Part shown: piece after piece, positions 1-7,832 of the stretch
Layout: the number at the start of each line of letters is the position of its first letter
How positions within the stretch are numbered: the first letter of the stretch is position 1
IMG/VR virus record: IMGVR_UViG_3300001683_000028
Coordinates: 1-64,000 of that record
Direction: 5' to 3' (one strand)
DNA from: a virus
Length of the DNA: 64,000 bases
Position numbers and translations under genes: made by a program
The notes under the pieces: model-generated
Seen by the model: the letters and a program-made list of their open reading frames with translations, nothing else
Databases searched by the model: none
Told to the model about the DNA's origin: nothing

Positions 1-2
1 CC

Positions 3-92
3 TCTACTAATTTGTATCTAGAGGGTCTACTCAATAAAAGTCCCTCTGTGAAAGATATAAATAAAGTTTTTAAGCTAAATGGTTTAAAATAA
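3..92 (+). CDS. Possible C-terminal end of an upstream gene (partial)
   Basis: The reading frame beginning at base 3 is open from the window edge to TAA at 90-92 and would give about 29 residues rich in Lys, Asn and Leu. There is no convincing start inside the window, so at most this is the tail of a gene that begins before base 1. The other two forward frames are closed by base 21, and every confident gene nearby is on the same strand. No function can be read from so short a piece. Confidence 0.35.
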   Translation, partial: STNLYLEGLLNKSPSVKDINKVFKLNGLK

Positions 93-128
93 TTTATATA
101 AATCTTTATAATAAATAAAATATTTGTG

Positions 129-150
129 TTATTAATCGTTAACCTATAAC
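129..150 (+). promoter_or_regulatory. Candidate promoter, TTATTAAT-N8-TATAAC
   Basis: TTATTAAT at 129-136 is followed 8 bases later by TATAAC at 145-150, matching the two-box pattern found at about nine other intergenic sites in the window. A start about 7 bases downstream would give a short leader of roughly 14 bases before the ATG at 171. The match is weaker than at 22107 or 37748, and the assignment is inference only. Confidence 0.35.
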
Positions 151-170
151 CGCAATCTTCCGAGCGCATA

Positions 171-842
171 ATGATTAAGATATTTGATTCTAGCGGAAAA
201 GTTCGTCCAATATCATCTATTAAAAACTCACTAAAAGATAGCAGAAAAAATCCTGCGCAGTCCAAGAAAAATAAAAGAAAAAAGAATAATAGTGACGAAG
301 TTGGCAGAGAAAGATTAAATCTTTTAAACCCAATGGTTGTCCCAATTCTAACGCTAAAATCCCAAAATAATTCAAATAATGATTTCATTAATAAGTCTAT
401 TGATGTAATTGTAAACAATCCACATAGGCTAACTGAAAAGTGGATTGCATCACTCAATAAGTGGGTTGATTCTGTTATCAAGTCTATGTCCTTAGATCCT
501 CCCGATATGGCTGTAGACGAACGACATTTTATTGGCCCTTTGGTTATTATGAAAATTTCTGAAGCAAATATTAATGATGCTTATGGAACACCCTCTATAA
601 TCGCTGTAGACGACAGGGGCTGGAAATTTTACTTTAAAACCTCAAAAGCATTTTCTTTTAAAAAGGGCGACACCATTAGCCTTAAAGCAAAAATATCTGC
701 ACACAAAGAGGGCATTACTTTTCTGAGTAGGCCGAGTAATATAAAGTTATGCGATAGTGATGGGGCCGAGGTCTTGGGCGACTCGCATAAGACGGAGAGT
801 AATAAGGTTAATGTAATTAGTATTTTTGGAGACAATCAATGA
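171..842 (+). CDS. Unknown protein with OB-fold-like C-terminal domain
   Basis: 223 residues. The N-terminal 45 or so residues are very Lys/Asn rich and probably disordered. The C-terminal half (about residues 120-195) alternates beta-strand-like segments with a Gly-Asp turn and a late Arg-Pro, in the style of OB-fold nucleic-acid-binding modules found in phage replication proteins. No catalytic motif is visible. The start at 171 is the first ATG, with only a weak GAG upstream. The stop overlaps the start of the PurA-like gene (ATGA at 839-842), so the two are probably translationally coupled. The OB-fold reading comes from sequence texture, not from a match to a named family. Confidence 0.55.
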   Translation: MIKIFDSSGKVRPISSIKNSLKDSRKNPAQSKKNKRKKNNSDEVGRERLNLLNPMVVPILTLKSQNNSNNDFINKSIDVIVNNPHRLTEKWIASLNKWVDSVIKSMSLDPPDMAVDERHFIGPLVIMKISEANINDAYGTPSIIAVDDRGWKFYFKTSKAFSFKKGDTISLKAKISAHKEGITFLSRPSNIKLCDSDGAEVLGDSHKTESNKVNVISIFGDNQ

Positions 843-1855
843 TTGAGTATGCAGATGTTGTAATCGGGTGCTGTTGGGGTGATGAGGGTAAGGGCAAGGT
901 TACTGCAAAACTTGCCTCAAAAAGAAATAATGATGGTAGCCCTTTTTACTCGGCAGTTGCACGTTGGGCTGGAGGGAATAATGCTGGTCACACTGTTTAT
1001 AAAGAGGGAAAGAAGTATAAGACACACCTTATTCCTTCTGGTATATTCTACGGAATAAAATCTATTATTGGACCTGCATGTGTCTTAAATGTAAAATCCT
1101 TCATGGAAGAGATAAGTTATTTGGATGCAAGCGGGTTTGACACTTCGCTTGTTAAAGTTTCTCCCAAGTGCCATATAGTAACCGAAGAACATATTCATTT
1201 TGATAAAAATAACTTAGCTAAAAAGCTTGGAACAACGTCTAAGGGTATTGCTCCAGCCTATGCAGCTAAAGCTGCAAGAAAAGGGATTCTTGCAGAAGAG
1301 GTTCTTCCGGCTCAATACATTTGGGATGAAAAACTTGAAGGGAAGATTTTATGCGAAGGTGCCCAAGGAGTTTGGTTGGATATGGATTATGGCCTTTATC
1401 CTTATGTAACATCAAGCACAACCCTTCCTTATGGATCTTGTAGTCTCGGCTTTCCTCCTCAGAAGATAAATAGAATATGGGGGATTGCAAAAGCTTACGA
1501 TACTAGGTCTGGTGAAGATCCTAGATTTCCCGAATCATTATTTGATGATATAGTGTTGGCTAGAATTGCAGAAGTAGGAGGTGAGTATGGGGTTACAACA
1601 GGAAGGAAAAGAAAGGTAAATTGGCTAAACTTATCCCTTCTTGTTGACTCAATTAATCTGTCCGGTGTTGATACGCTTGTTATCAATAAGTGCGACATAC
1701 TTGATGAGGTAGGTAGTTATGAATTAATTCATAATAACGAAAGAAAAGTTTTTTCTAATTTTTCTCAAATGAAGTTGTTTATGGATAACGAATTACATAA
1801 AAATTGTGGTATGCTAGAGAGGGTTTTGTACTCTTATTCTCCAGAGGATATTTAG
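839..1855 (+). CDS. purA-like: Adenylosuccinate synthetase-like enzyme (PurA family; PurA versus PurZ-type open)
   Basis: 338 residues, close to the short archaeal PurA length (about 340) rather than the roughly 430 of bacterial PurA. Visible motifs in order are the P-loop WGDEGKGK at residues 13-20 with catalytic Asp15, NAGHT with His51, the IMP-loop-like GTTSKG, GAQG, the aspartate-binding loop TTGRKRK, and the G-protein-like NKCDILD. PurA joins IMP and aspartate using GTP. Classical phage PurZ, which acts on dGMP to make 2-aminoadenine, replaces the P-loop Asp with Ser and lacks the NKxD-like motif; both are kept here, which favours a PurA-like GTP-dependent enzyme. A PurZ0-type activity cannot be excluded. 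The C-terminus is shortened and ends in a degenerate version of the STGP loop. It overlaps the preceding gene by 4 bases. Confidence 0.88.
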   Translation: MIEYADVVIGCCWGDEGKGKVTAKLASKRNNDGSPFYSAVARWAGGNNAGHTVYKEGKKYKTHLIPSGIFYGIKSIIGPACVLNVKSFMEEISYLDASGFDTSLVKVSPKCHIVTEEHIHFDKNNLAKKLGTTSKGIAPAYAAKAARKGILAEEVLPAQYIWDEKLEGKILCEGAQGVWLDMDYGLYPYVTSSTTLPYGSCSLGFPPQKINRIWGIAKAYDTRSGEDPRFPESLFDDIVLARIAEVGGEYGVTTGRKRKVNWLNLSLLVDSINLSGVDTLVINKCDILDEVGSYELIHNNERKVFSNFSQMKLFMDNELHKNCGMLERVLYSYSPEDI

Positions 1856-1856
1856 A

Positions 1857-2690
1857 TTGAATAACGTATTAGTATTGTATCATGCCGGTTGCGCAGATGG
1901 CTTTGGTTCAGCCTGGGCTTGCTGGAAAAAGTTTGGCGATAACGCGGATTATATTGCTGTTAAGCATGGCGTTTCTCCGCCAAGTGTTGAGGGTAAAAAT
2001 GTAATTATTGTTGACTTTTCATATTCCGAGCCTATACTGTTGAAGATGAAGCGTGATGCAGCTAGTTTGATTTTAATAGATCATCATAAGACTGCAATGA
2101 GAGAGCTTTCTCATCTTAGTTTTTGTAATTTTGATATAAATTTTTCAGGAGCGTATCTTACTTGGAAGCACTTCTTTGGCGAAGAAAATATGCCATTGAT
2201 GATAAAGTATATTTCAGATAGAGATTTGTGGAAGTGGGAAATGCCACATTCAAAAGCCATCTTAATAGCTCTTGATTCGATTCCAAAGACATTTGCTAAA
2301 TGGGACTCATTTAGTTCTTTGTGCGATAAGATAGATTCTTCTACATGGAAGTCTATAATGTTCGAAGGGTATGCGCTCTTATCTTATAAAAAGACCCTGA
2401 TAGACCGAGTGGCGTCAAGTGGTTTTAAGCTAAAGATAGGAGGCTACATAGTTCCTGTTGTAAACACGCCTCTTTTTCAATCTGAGATTGCATCAGAGCT
2501 AGTGGTTAAGGATAGTTTTTCGGCGGCGTATTATTTTGATGGAGATCAGTATAAGTTTTCGCTAAGATCCTCAGATGAAGGAATAGATGTTTCTGAAATT
2601 GCGGAGATATATGGCGGCGGGGGCCATAGGAATGCCTCTGGATTTAGAGTAAGAAAGCTGGATGATTTGGAGGTAGGTTGCTTTGAATAA
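1857..2690 (+). CDS. DHH/DHHA1 family phosphoesterase (NrnA-like)
   Basis: 277 residues starting at a TTG one base after the purA-like stop. It shows the DHH-family motif set: an N-terminal GCADGFGSAW (first Asp), VDFSY, the signature DHH in IDHHKT near residue 75, SDRDLW, and a C-terminal GGGGHRNASGF typical of the DHHA1 substrate-binding domain. Relatives include nanoRNase/pAp phosphatase NrnA, RecJ and exopolyphosphatases. The compact size and lack of an OB domain argue for NrnA-like cleavage of very short oligonucleotides or pAp rather than RecJ. Its position between two purine enzymes suggests it may supply mononucleotides, which is inference. The 3' end overlaps the next gene by 8 bases. 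Confidence 0.85.
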   Translation: MNNVLVLYHAGCADGFGSAWACWKKFGDNADYIAVKHGVSPPSVEGKNVIIVDFSYSEPILLKMKRDAASLILIDHHKTAMRELSHLSFCNFDINFSGAYLTWKHFFGEENMPLMIKYISDRDLWKWEMPHSKAILIALDSIPKTFAKWDSFSSLCDKIDSSTWKSIMFEGYALLSYKKTLIDRVASSGFKLKIGGYIVPVVNTPLFQSEIASELVVKDSFSAAYYFDGDQYKFSLRSSDEGIDVSEIAEIYGGGGHRNASGFRVRKLDDLEVGCFE

Positions 2691-3357
2691 AGACTTGAAA
2701 GAATTTCTTGATAAAGCTTCTTGCTCTAACTGGAGGAATCTTGGTGAGCTAAGTAGCTTTAGTTTGAGCGATGAAAGCTTGATAGAGCTTCTTACAAATA
2801 AGAGTATTTATGAAGATTTTTCAGAAATAGTGTGCACCATAGGTCATGTAGGGTATCTAAGTATAATACTAAGAAATCAGGTTGCGAGACTTAAGAATAT
2901 TACAGTTGATATAATTGAGACATCGCTGAATGATGAAATGGTTATTTACTTTTTAAAAGCTGGACACTTTCCAGATATTAGCTATATAAACAAGATAGCA
3001 CAATCCAGAAAGGGTTATGCTCAAGTTTATGCCGCACATTACTGCGATATAGATACTCTTGAGAAAATTAGAAAATCTAAAAATTCAAAAGTAAGAGAAA
3101 TTGCTTATCAGAGACTTGGGCCAGTGGGGTATCTTGATGAAATGCTTGCTGATAAAAAGAAGGATATTAGAATCATGGGATTAGAATTTGCCCCTATAAA
3201 TTACCCTTACCTATCAAAAATGGTAGGCGAGCTTTCTAGGGACGCATTTAGGGGTTTAATTACAAAAGTAAACATTAATGATATTCCCTTATTTCTAGGA
3301 AATAGAAATATGAAGTGCACTTATATAAAGAGTATTGTTCAAAACAGAATGCAGTAA
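2683..3357 (+). CDS. Hypothetical protein, alpha-helical, HEAT-like
   Basis: 224 residues from a TTG start that overlaps the DHH gene by 8 bases. The sequence reads as short amphipathic helices, and around residues 125-170 there are two adjacent helical units resembling HEAT repeats. I do not recognise a family, and no catalytic signature, signal peptide or membrane segment is visible. It is followed directly by a second, larger helical protein, and both lie in the operon between the two purine enzymes. The gene is supported by tight packing and codon use like its neighbours; the function is unknown. Confidence 0.6.
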   Translation: MNKDLKEFLDKASCSNWRNLGELSSFSLSDESLIELLTNKSIYEDFSEIVCTIGHVGYLSIILRNQVARLKNITVDIIETSLNDEMVIYFLKAGHFPDISYINKIAQSRKGYAQVYAAHYCDIDTLEKIRKSKNSKVREIAYQRLGPVGYLDEMLADKKKDIRIMGLEFAPINYPYLSKMVGELSRDAFRGLITKVNINDIPLFLGNRNMKCTYIKSIVQNRMQ

Positions 3358-3373
3358 CATGGCGAGGATTATT

Positions 3374-4345
3374 ATGAGTTCAGTTGATACTACTAAAAAT
3401 TCAAGAGATCTTTTGCTTAAAGATATTAGTTTCGAGAGTAATTTTTCTCCAGATGAATCTTTTTATAAATCCTTTTTTCAAGATGCGCTTAAAGTAGTCC
3501 TCGATGATTCGTGGAGAGCCACGACTAGACTTAAGAAGAGATTTGTAAATCAAGAAATGTTTCCATTTATTTGGAACAATAATATTAATGATAGAAGTAA
3601 GTTGGTTGCTGAAATTTGTTGCTCAGGGAGTAGCCTTCCCCCTAACTTTAAGTCTGGGCTGGCAATATTAATATCATCGGAGCTAGAGAAGCTATTTAAA
3701 AGTGGGTCAGAAGAAGAACATGGGCCTGATTATAGGAGCCAATGTGTTTCTTATAGAATTAAGTTGGCTTTACTGATTGATGTTAATTTTGATTATCTTT
3801 ATGAGATAAACCAGCTCGATGAAAACAAGGACGAGAACTTGATAAACGCATGGATTAATGCGGGCAAGAGACACTCAAAAGATAAAGACTTTTATGAGTA
3901 TTTGTGGAAGTCTATAAAAAGAAGGCTGGGAGCTTCGGATGAGAAGTTGAGCGTTCTTGAGAGAATGAGTTCAAATAATGTTTATTCTAGTTTAATCTTA
4001 AAAGAAGTTTCAAAGCGTGGAACGAAGAGAATTAAAAGATCAATTGTTGGGGATATTACAAATAAAATGAATGATCTTAAGTGGAATATAAAGAACTTTA
4101 AGAGACAGATTAAGAAAGATTCATCTGATAAAAAATACGAGCGATTACTCTTGCTTGATGAAGAAAAACTTGCCAAGCTTGAGCCGGAGCTTATGTTGTT
4201 TGCGGATTGTGACGATAGACAGATTATCGCGAGTATGATTGATGCTGTCTCGCAAGAGAATTTGACGTGGTTAATTCCGGCCGCGTCAAAGCATTATCAC
4301 CTATCAAGGCGCATAGAGTCAAAGCTTGCGTCAAAAGATAATTAA
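3374..4345 (+). CDS. Hypothetical helical protein
   Basis: 323 residues if translation begins at the ATG at 3374, which has GGCGAGG at 3361-3367 six bases upstream. Longer in-frame starts at 3335 and 3359 exist but have poorer ribosome sites and would overlap or abut the previous gene. The protein is charged and mostly helical, with a Lys/Glu-rich segment near residues 225-275 that could form a coiled coil. No domain is recognised. It may belong with the preceding HEAT-like protein, but that is only adjacency. Confidence 0.6.
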   Translation: MSSVDTTKNSRDLLLKDISFESNFSPDESFYKSFFQDALKVVLDDSWRATTRLKKRFVNQEMFPFIWNNNINDRSKLVAEICCSGSSLPPNFKSGLAILISSELEKLFKSGSEEEHGPDYRSQCVSYRIKLALLIDVNFDYLYEINQLDENKDENLINAWINAGKRHSKDKDFYEYLWKSIKRRLGASDEKLSVLERMSSNNVYSSLILKEVSKRGTKRIKRSIVGDITNKMNDLKWNIKNFKRQIKKDSSDKKYERLLLLDEEKLAKLEPELMLFADCDDRQIIASMIDAVSQENLTWLIPAASKHYHLSRRIESKLASKDN

Positions 4346-4359
4346 AACGGAGGTCCGTT

Positions 4360-4551
4360 ATGAGTATTGAGGGTCATGGAAATAATAAGTATGCAACGAT
4401 TAAGGTTGTAGACACCAGGGATAACAGAACTTATGAGCATAAGAATGTCCCAATTGATCATGTAGAGATGATTAAGATGAATAAATCCTTAAAGGTTGAG
4501 ATTATAAGTACATCAAATTGGACGCATAGAGATAAGCGTCCGAGAGTATGA
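4360..4551 (+). CDS. Small hypothetical protein
   Basis: 63 residues, with a strong GGAGGT seven bases before the ATG at 4360. It is a charged, soluble small protein without membrane segments or cysteines. It ends in a 4-base overlap (ATGA) with the exported protein gene that follows, consistent with coupling. The strong ribosome site suggests good expression. No family is recognised. Confidence 0.6.
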   Translation: MSIEGHGNNKYATIKVVDTRDNRTYEHKNVPIDHVEMIKMNKSLKVEIISTSNWTHRDKRPRV

Positions 4552-5150
4552 GGTTAATTATAGTAATAATTATACTTTTATTCTCTTCTGCGCCTAATGC
4601 AGAGATTCATATGAATCTCGATGATAAAGTTTTTTATAAAAGTAAGCCGATTAGCGTTAGTCATGACGGCGTAGACTTGAGCATAATGGTTTATTACGAA
4701 AAGAGTATTTCGAATAAAAAAGCTTATTCAAAAGCCTTCGTAGAGAATGTTTCAAAACAAACTATGGAGCATCTATTTCCCTTTATGAATAACAAGGGAT
4801 TAAAGAAAATGAGCTGCGGATTAAACCCTCAGAAGTTGAATATTTACGTAGTAAGTTGGAGAATATTAAATGATAGAAGTAGGTTTTCGATCTTATCGCT
4901 AGAAAACGAGGGCATTGATAATAATTCACGCCTTGTAGGTTATTATGATCCAACGCATTACGATAGCAAAACTGATTCTATCATTCTTACAAATATCTCT
5001 ACGGCTAGAAATAATACTTTATTGGCACATGAGATATCTCATTACTTCTATAATAGGTTCTGTATTAAAACTCAAACTCTTCAAAATACTGAGCCTTTTG
5101 CGGCTGAATTTCAAAAGTATTACTTAAAACTAAGTGGTTTGAGATTATGA
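4548..5150 (+). CDS. Putative exported zinc metallopeptidase-like protein (HEISH motif)
   Basis: 200 residues. Residues 1-18 form a classic signal peptide: a short positive start, a run of Ile/Leu/Val, then a small-residue region ending near Asn-Ala-Glu. The mature part carries an HExxH-type motif, HEISH, in a helix near residue 161, and a downstream Glu (EPFAAEF, near residue 185) that could be the third zinc ligand as in gluzincin-like enzymes. This suggests a periplasmic or secreted zinc peptidase, or a derived non-catalytic fold. Two cysteines in the mature region could form a disulfide. Coupled by 4-base overlaps to genes on both sides. A secreted peptidase inside a purine operon is odd, and substrate and role are unknown. 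Confidence 0.6.
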   Translation: MRLIIVIIILLFSSAPNAEIHMNLDDKVFYKSKPISVSHDGVDLSIMVYYEKSISNKKAYSKAFVENVSKQTMEHLFPFMNNKGLKKMSCGLNPQKLNIYVVSWRILNDRSRFSILSLENEGIDNNSRLVGYYDPTHYDSKTDSIILTNISTARNNTLLAHEISHYFYNRFCIKTQTLQNTEPFAAEFQKYYLKLSGLRL

Positions 5151-6232
5151 ATATAATTGATATATACAAGGGTGGGCTGGCGTTTGATGATGTTCTTTTG
5201 GTTCCAAAGTTTACAAATATAAAGTCTAGGCTAGACCCCGATATATCAACCTCTGTTGCGGGGTATAGGTTAAGTTCTCCGATTATATCAAGTCCAATGG
5301 ATACTATAACGGAATCTGATATGGCGATTTCCATTGGGAAGAGTGGGGGGATGGGAATAATCCATAGATTTATGAGTATTGATGATCATATTTCTCAACT
5401 AAATAGGCTTTTGACCTTTAAGCATCTTAAGGATTATGATCAAGAAATACCAGTAGTTCTAACCGTTGGTGTTGGGGGCGATGCAGTATCCAGGTTTAAA
5501 AAAATCTGGAGAGAGTTTGATACAGAAATTGATTGTGTTCTTATAGACGTTGCTAATGGTTACTCTTCCATTGTGAGAGAGATGATTGACCACATAAAGA
5601 ACTTTACTAATGATGAGGCCAAAGTTATTGCCGGTAATGTAGCAGATGGAGAAGGCTATTCTTATTTGGCAGAAAGCGGAGCAGACGCAGTAAGAGTGGG
5701 GATAGGAGGGGGGTCCATTTGCAAAACAAAGATTATGACCGGCTTTGGCTTACCCACTCTAACATCAGTAGCTTCATGTCAAATTACTAGACTTTCTAAT
5801 TCAAGCTACAAGAATGTCTCTATAATTGCAGATGGAGGTATAAGATATCCAGGCGATTTAGTTAAAAGTATTGCGGCTGGAGCAGATGCAGTTATGGCAG
5901 GCGGAATATTCGCAGGAACAAGCGAAACGCCTGGGGATATAATTAGCATAAATGGTATAAGCAAAAAAGCTTATTATGGAATGGCAAGTAAGGAGCTTCA
6001 GGATAAAAAGAAAGGTGGAGTAAAAAAAGGAACATGCCCTGAGGGTGTGTCAACAATGGTTGTTTTAAAGGGGTTTTCTCAGAATGTAATGGAAGAGTTC
6101 TCTGGAGGCCTTAGATCTGCTATGACATATGCTGGTGCGATGAGCTTAGAGACTCTGCGTGAAAAGGCTGATTTTACAAGAATTACAAATGCGGGCTTAT
6201 CTGAAGCTCATGCTTATGGAACGAGGAAATAA
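5147..6232 (+). CDS. guaB/guaC-like: IMP dehydrogenase/GMP reductase family enzyme without CBS domains
   Basis: 361 residues of TIM barrel with the catalytic loop GGGSICKT (Cys192, followed two residues later by the conserved Thr), phosphate-binding [10 protein letters not shown] and AGGIFAG segments, and a C-terminal [12 protein letters not shown]. The tandem CBS (Bateman) domains of ordinary IMPDH (about 490 residues) are absent. The AGTSETPG loop and the C-terminal AGLSEAH resemble IMPDH. However, the flap after YYGMAS is short and lacks the Arg-Tyr pair IMPDH uses to activate water, so it looks more like GMP reductase. IMPDH makes XMP from IMP; GMP reductase makes IMP from GMP. The direction cannot be decided from sequence. 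Overlaps its neighbours by 4 and 1 bases. Confidence 0.85.
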   Translation: MNIIDIYKGGLAFDDVLLVPKFTNIKSRLDPDISTSVAGYRLSSPIISSPMDTITESDMAISIGKSGGMGIIHRFMSIDDHISQLNRLLTFKHLKDYDQEIPVVLTVGVGGDAVSRFKKIWREFDTEIDCVLIDVANGYSSIVREMIDHIKNFTNDEAKVIAGNVADGEGYSYLAESGADAVRVGIGGGSICKTKIMTGFGLPTLTSVASCQITRLSNSSYKNVSIIADGGIRYPGDLVKSIAAGADAVMAGGIFAGTSETPGDIISINGISKKAYYGMASKELQDKKKGGVKKGTCPEGVSTMVVLKGFSQNVMEEFSGGLRSAMTYAGAMSLETLREKADFTRITNAGLSEAHAYGTRK

Positions 6233-6528
6233 TGAGTGAAAATACCATAGAAGAAGTATTGCAAAGATTGTCCGAGATAGAAAAGAAGATAGATATAATG
6301 GCCGAATCTGTTGGAGAGATATCAAAAATAACAGAGTCATTTGCTTCGGCAGAGGATGTAGTCTCTCTTAAAGAGGCTGAAAAAGCAAGAGAATTTATAG
6401 GAAGCTTTGTTTCTGATGATGCTGGAGGTCTTGAGGGAATGCTGGATTCGTTTAAGAACCTTAGAAGTAGAATGTCAGATTTAAGTGAAAGAATTTCTGA
6501 TGTAGATGACACGGAAAATGAAGATTAA
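6232..6528 (+). CDS. Hypothetical coiled-coil protein
   Basis: 98 residues, acidic, with heptad-like spacing over residues 5-40 and again near 70-90, so probably an oligomerising coiled coil. The ATG overlaps the stop of the IMPDH/GMPR-like gene (TAATG). No family is recognised. It ends the purine operon before a 150-base gap with a promoter-like sequence. Confidence 0.55.
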   Translation: MSENTIEEVLQRLSEIEKKIDIMAESVGEISKITESFASAEDVVSLKEAEKAREFIGSFVSDDAGGLEGMLDSFKNLRSRMSDLSERISDVDDTENED

Positions 6529-6541
6529 TATATAGCATACT

Positions 6542-6570
6542 TTGATGGCGTATTATCTTTGATTTATAAT
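6542..6570 (+). promoter_or_regulatory. Candidate sigma70-type promoter before the MoxR-like gene
   Basis: TTGATG at 6542-6547 and TATAAT at 6565-6570 are separated by 17 bases, the usual spacing of a bacterial housekeeping promoter. It lies in the 6529-6678 gap, leaving a leader of about 100 bases before the ATG at 6679. The leader has several GGG/CCC patches but no fold I can define confidently. The start codon has GAGGG six bases upstream. Confidence 0.45.
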
Positions 6571-6678
6571 AAAAAAAATATTTTTGCTATATGGTAATGC
6601 CACCGTAGGGCGAATAGGTATCGGGCTTATCGCTTTAATAATTGTTCCCGATTTTAATTGAACCCATGAGGGAAAAGA

Positions 6679-7755
6679 ATGAATATTGAGCAAACAAAAA
6701 ATATCCTAAAAAACATGCCATCAGACAAGTCTGTAATGCTCCATGCAAAGCATGGCGTTGGCAAGTCATCAGTTGTAAAGCAAGTTTCTGAGGAGATGGC
6801 AGAAGAGCTTAAGTGCGATGTTGGTTTTTGGGATGTGAGGCTTTCTCAGTGTGAGGTTGGAGATATTAAAGGTATGCCTCATCTTGACGTTGAGAACGGT
6901 GTTACAAGGTTCTTAAAGCAAGAGTGGTGGCCGACAGATGAAAATAGTCATGGCATTTTATTCTTTGATGAATTAAATCGAGCGTCGAAAGACGTTCTTC
7001 AGGCTGTTTTTGAAATTTGTTTAGACAGAAGGCTTGATGGTAAAAAGCTGCCAGATGGCTGGCGAGTTGTTGCGGCGGTTAACTCTGATGATGATTATGA
7101 TGTAGTGGAGCTTGATCCAGCATTACACGACAGGTGGTTTCATGTTGACTTTGACCCCACCCCAATTGAGTGGATGGATTGGGCGAGGAATAATGATGTT
7201 GAGCCCGCCTGTGTTGAATTTATAAATAGAAATCAAAATCTTTTAGATCCTCCAGTTGGAAATCTTGAAGCAGGAAGGACATATCCCTCCAGAAGGAGTT
7301 GGGTTGCATTTTCTGATACCCTGAAGGGAATGTCTCTTATTGACAATCCAGACGATGGAATGTTAACGCAAGTTGCAAAAGGTTGGGTTGGCAGAGAAAT
7401 CGCAGTAATGTTCCAAAAGTTTGTTACTAATGAGTTTTCTCAATTAAGGCCAGAAGATGTCCTTGATAATTTTGAGAAGATGAAGGGGAAAGTTGAATCA
7501 GCCTGCAATGATATTGAGGTTATTGCGGCTCTTGCAAGGTCTGTTGTTGCGGAGGTTAATAGAAGGAGCTTGACCAAGACAAAGGATAAGCAAAGAAATG
7601 CTCTTCGCAACTTTTTTATGATGCTTCCAAATGATGTAGCTTCACAGGCATGGGTATCTCTTTTGGGCGGCCCTAAGTCAAAAAAGATTGTTATGGAATG
7701 GCAGAATGATGAAGATTTTAGAGATCACTTAAAGCAGATTTATCTCTCTAACTAA
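6679..7755 (+). CDS. MoxR-type AAA+ ATPase
   Basis: 358 residues. Walker A is KHGVGKSS at residues 24-31 and Walker B is ILFFDELNRA near residue 96, with the Asn-Arg typical of the MoxR/CbbQ/NirQ branch. A sensor-like AAVNSDDDYDV and an Arg-containing HDRWFHVDF follow. MoxR ATPases usually work with a VWA-domain partner to remodel or activate other proteins, and such a partner is the next gene. GAGGG at a good distance supports the start. A strong hairpin terminator between the two genes implies the ATPase may be made in excess of its partner. The client protein is unknown. Confidence 0.85.
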   Translation: MNIEQTKNILKNMPSDKSVMLHAKHGVGKSSVVKQVSEEMAEELKCDVGFWDVRLSQCEVGDIKGMPHLDVENGVTRFLKQEWWPTDENSHGILFFDELNRASKDVLQAVFEICLDRRLDGKKLPDGWRVVAAVNSDDDYDVVELDPALHDRWFHVDFDPTPIEWMDWARNNDVEPACVEFINRNQNLLDPPVGNLEAGRTYPSRRSWVAFSDTLKGMSLIDNPDDGMLTQVAKGWVGREIAVMFQKFVTNEFSQLRPEDVLDNFEKMKGKVESACNDIEVIAALARSVVAEVNRRSLTKTKDKQRNALRNFFMMLPNDVASQAWVSLLGGPKSKKIVMEWQNDEDFRDHLKQIYLSN

Positions 7756-7774
7756 AGCAACAAACACCCCTATT

Positions 7775-7809
7775 GTCCCAATAGATTAGGAAAATCTATT
7801 GGGACTTTA
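7775..7809 (+). terminator. Intrinsic terminator between the MoxR-like and VWA genes
   Basis: A perfect 13-base-pair inverted repeat (7775-7787 with 7793-7805) closes on a 5-base loop and is followed by only a short T-containing run (TTTAT). The hairpin is strong but the U tract weak, so partial read-through into the VWA gene starting at 7833 is likely. Confidence 0.7.
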
Positions 7810-7832
7810 TAATGAAACATCAGAGGAATTTA

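Noticed and set aside
839-1855. Calling the window a confirmed 2-aminoadenine (Z) genome
   Set aside because: No DatZ, MazZ or DpoZ-type polymerase is visible, the polymerase is family C, and the P-loop Asp is kept. Only the possibility is recorded.
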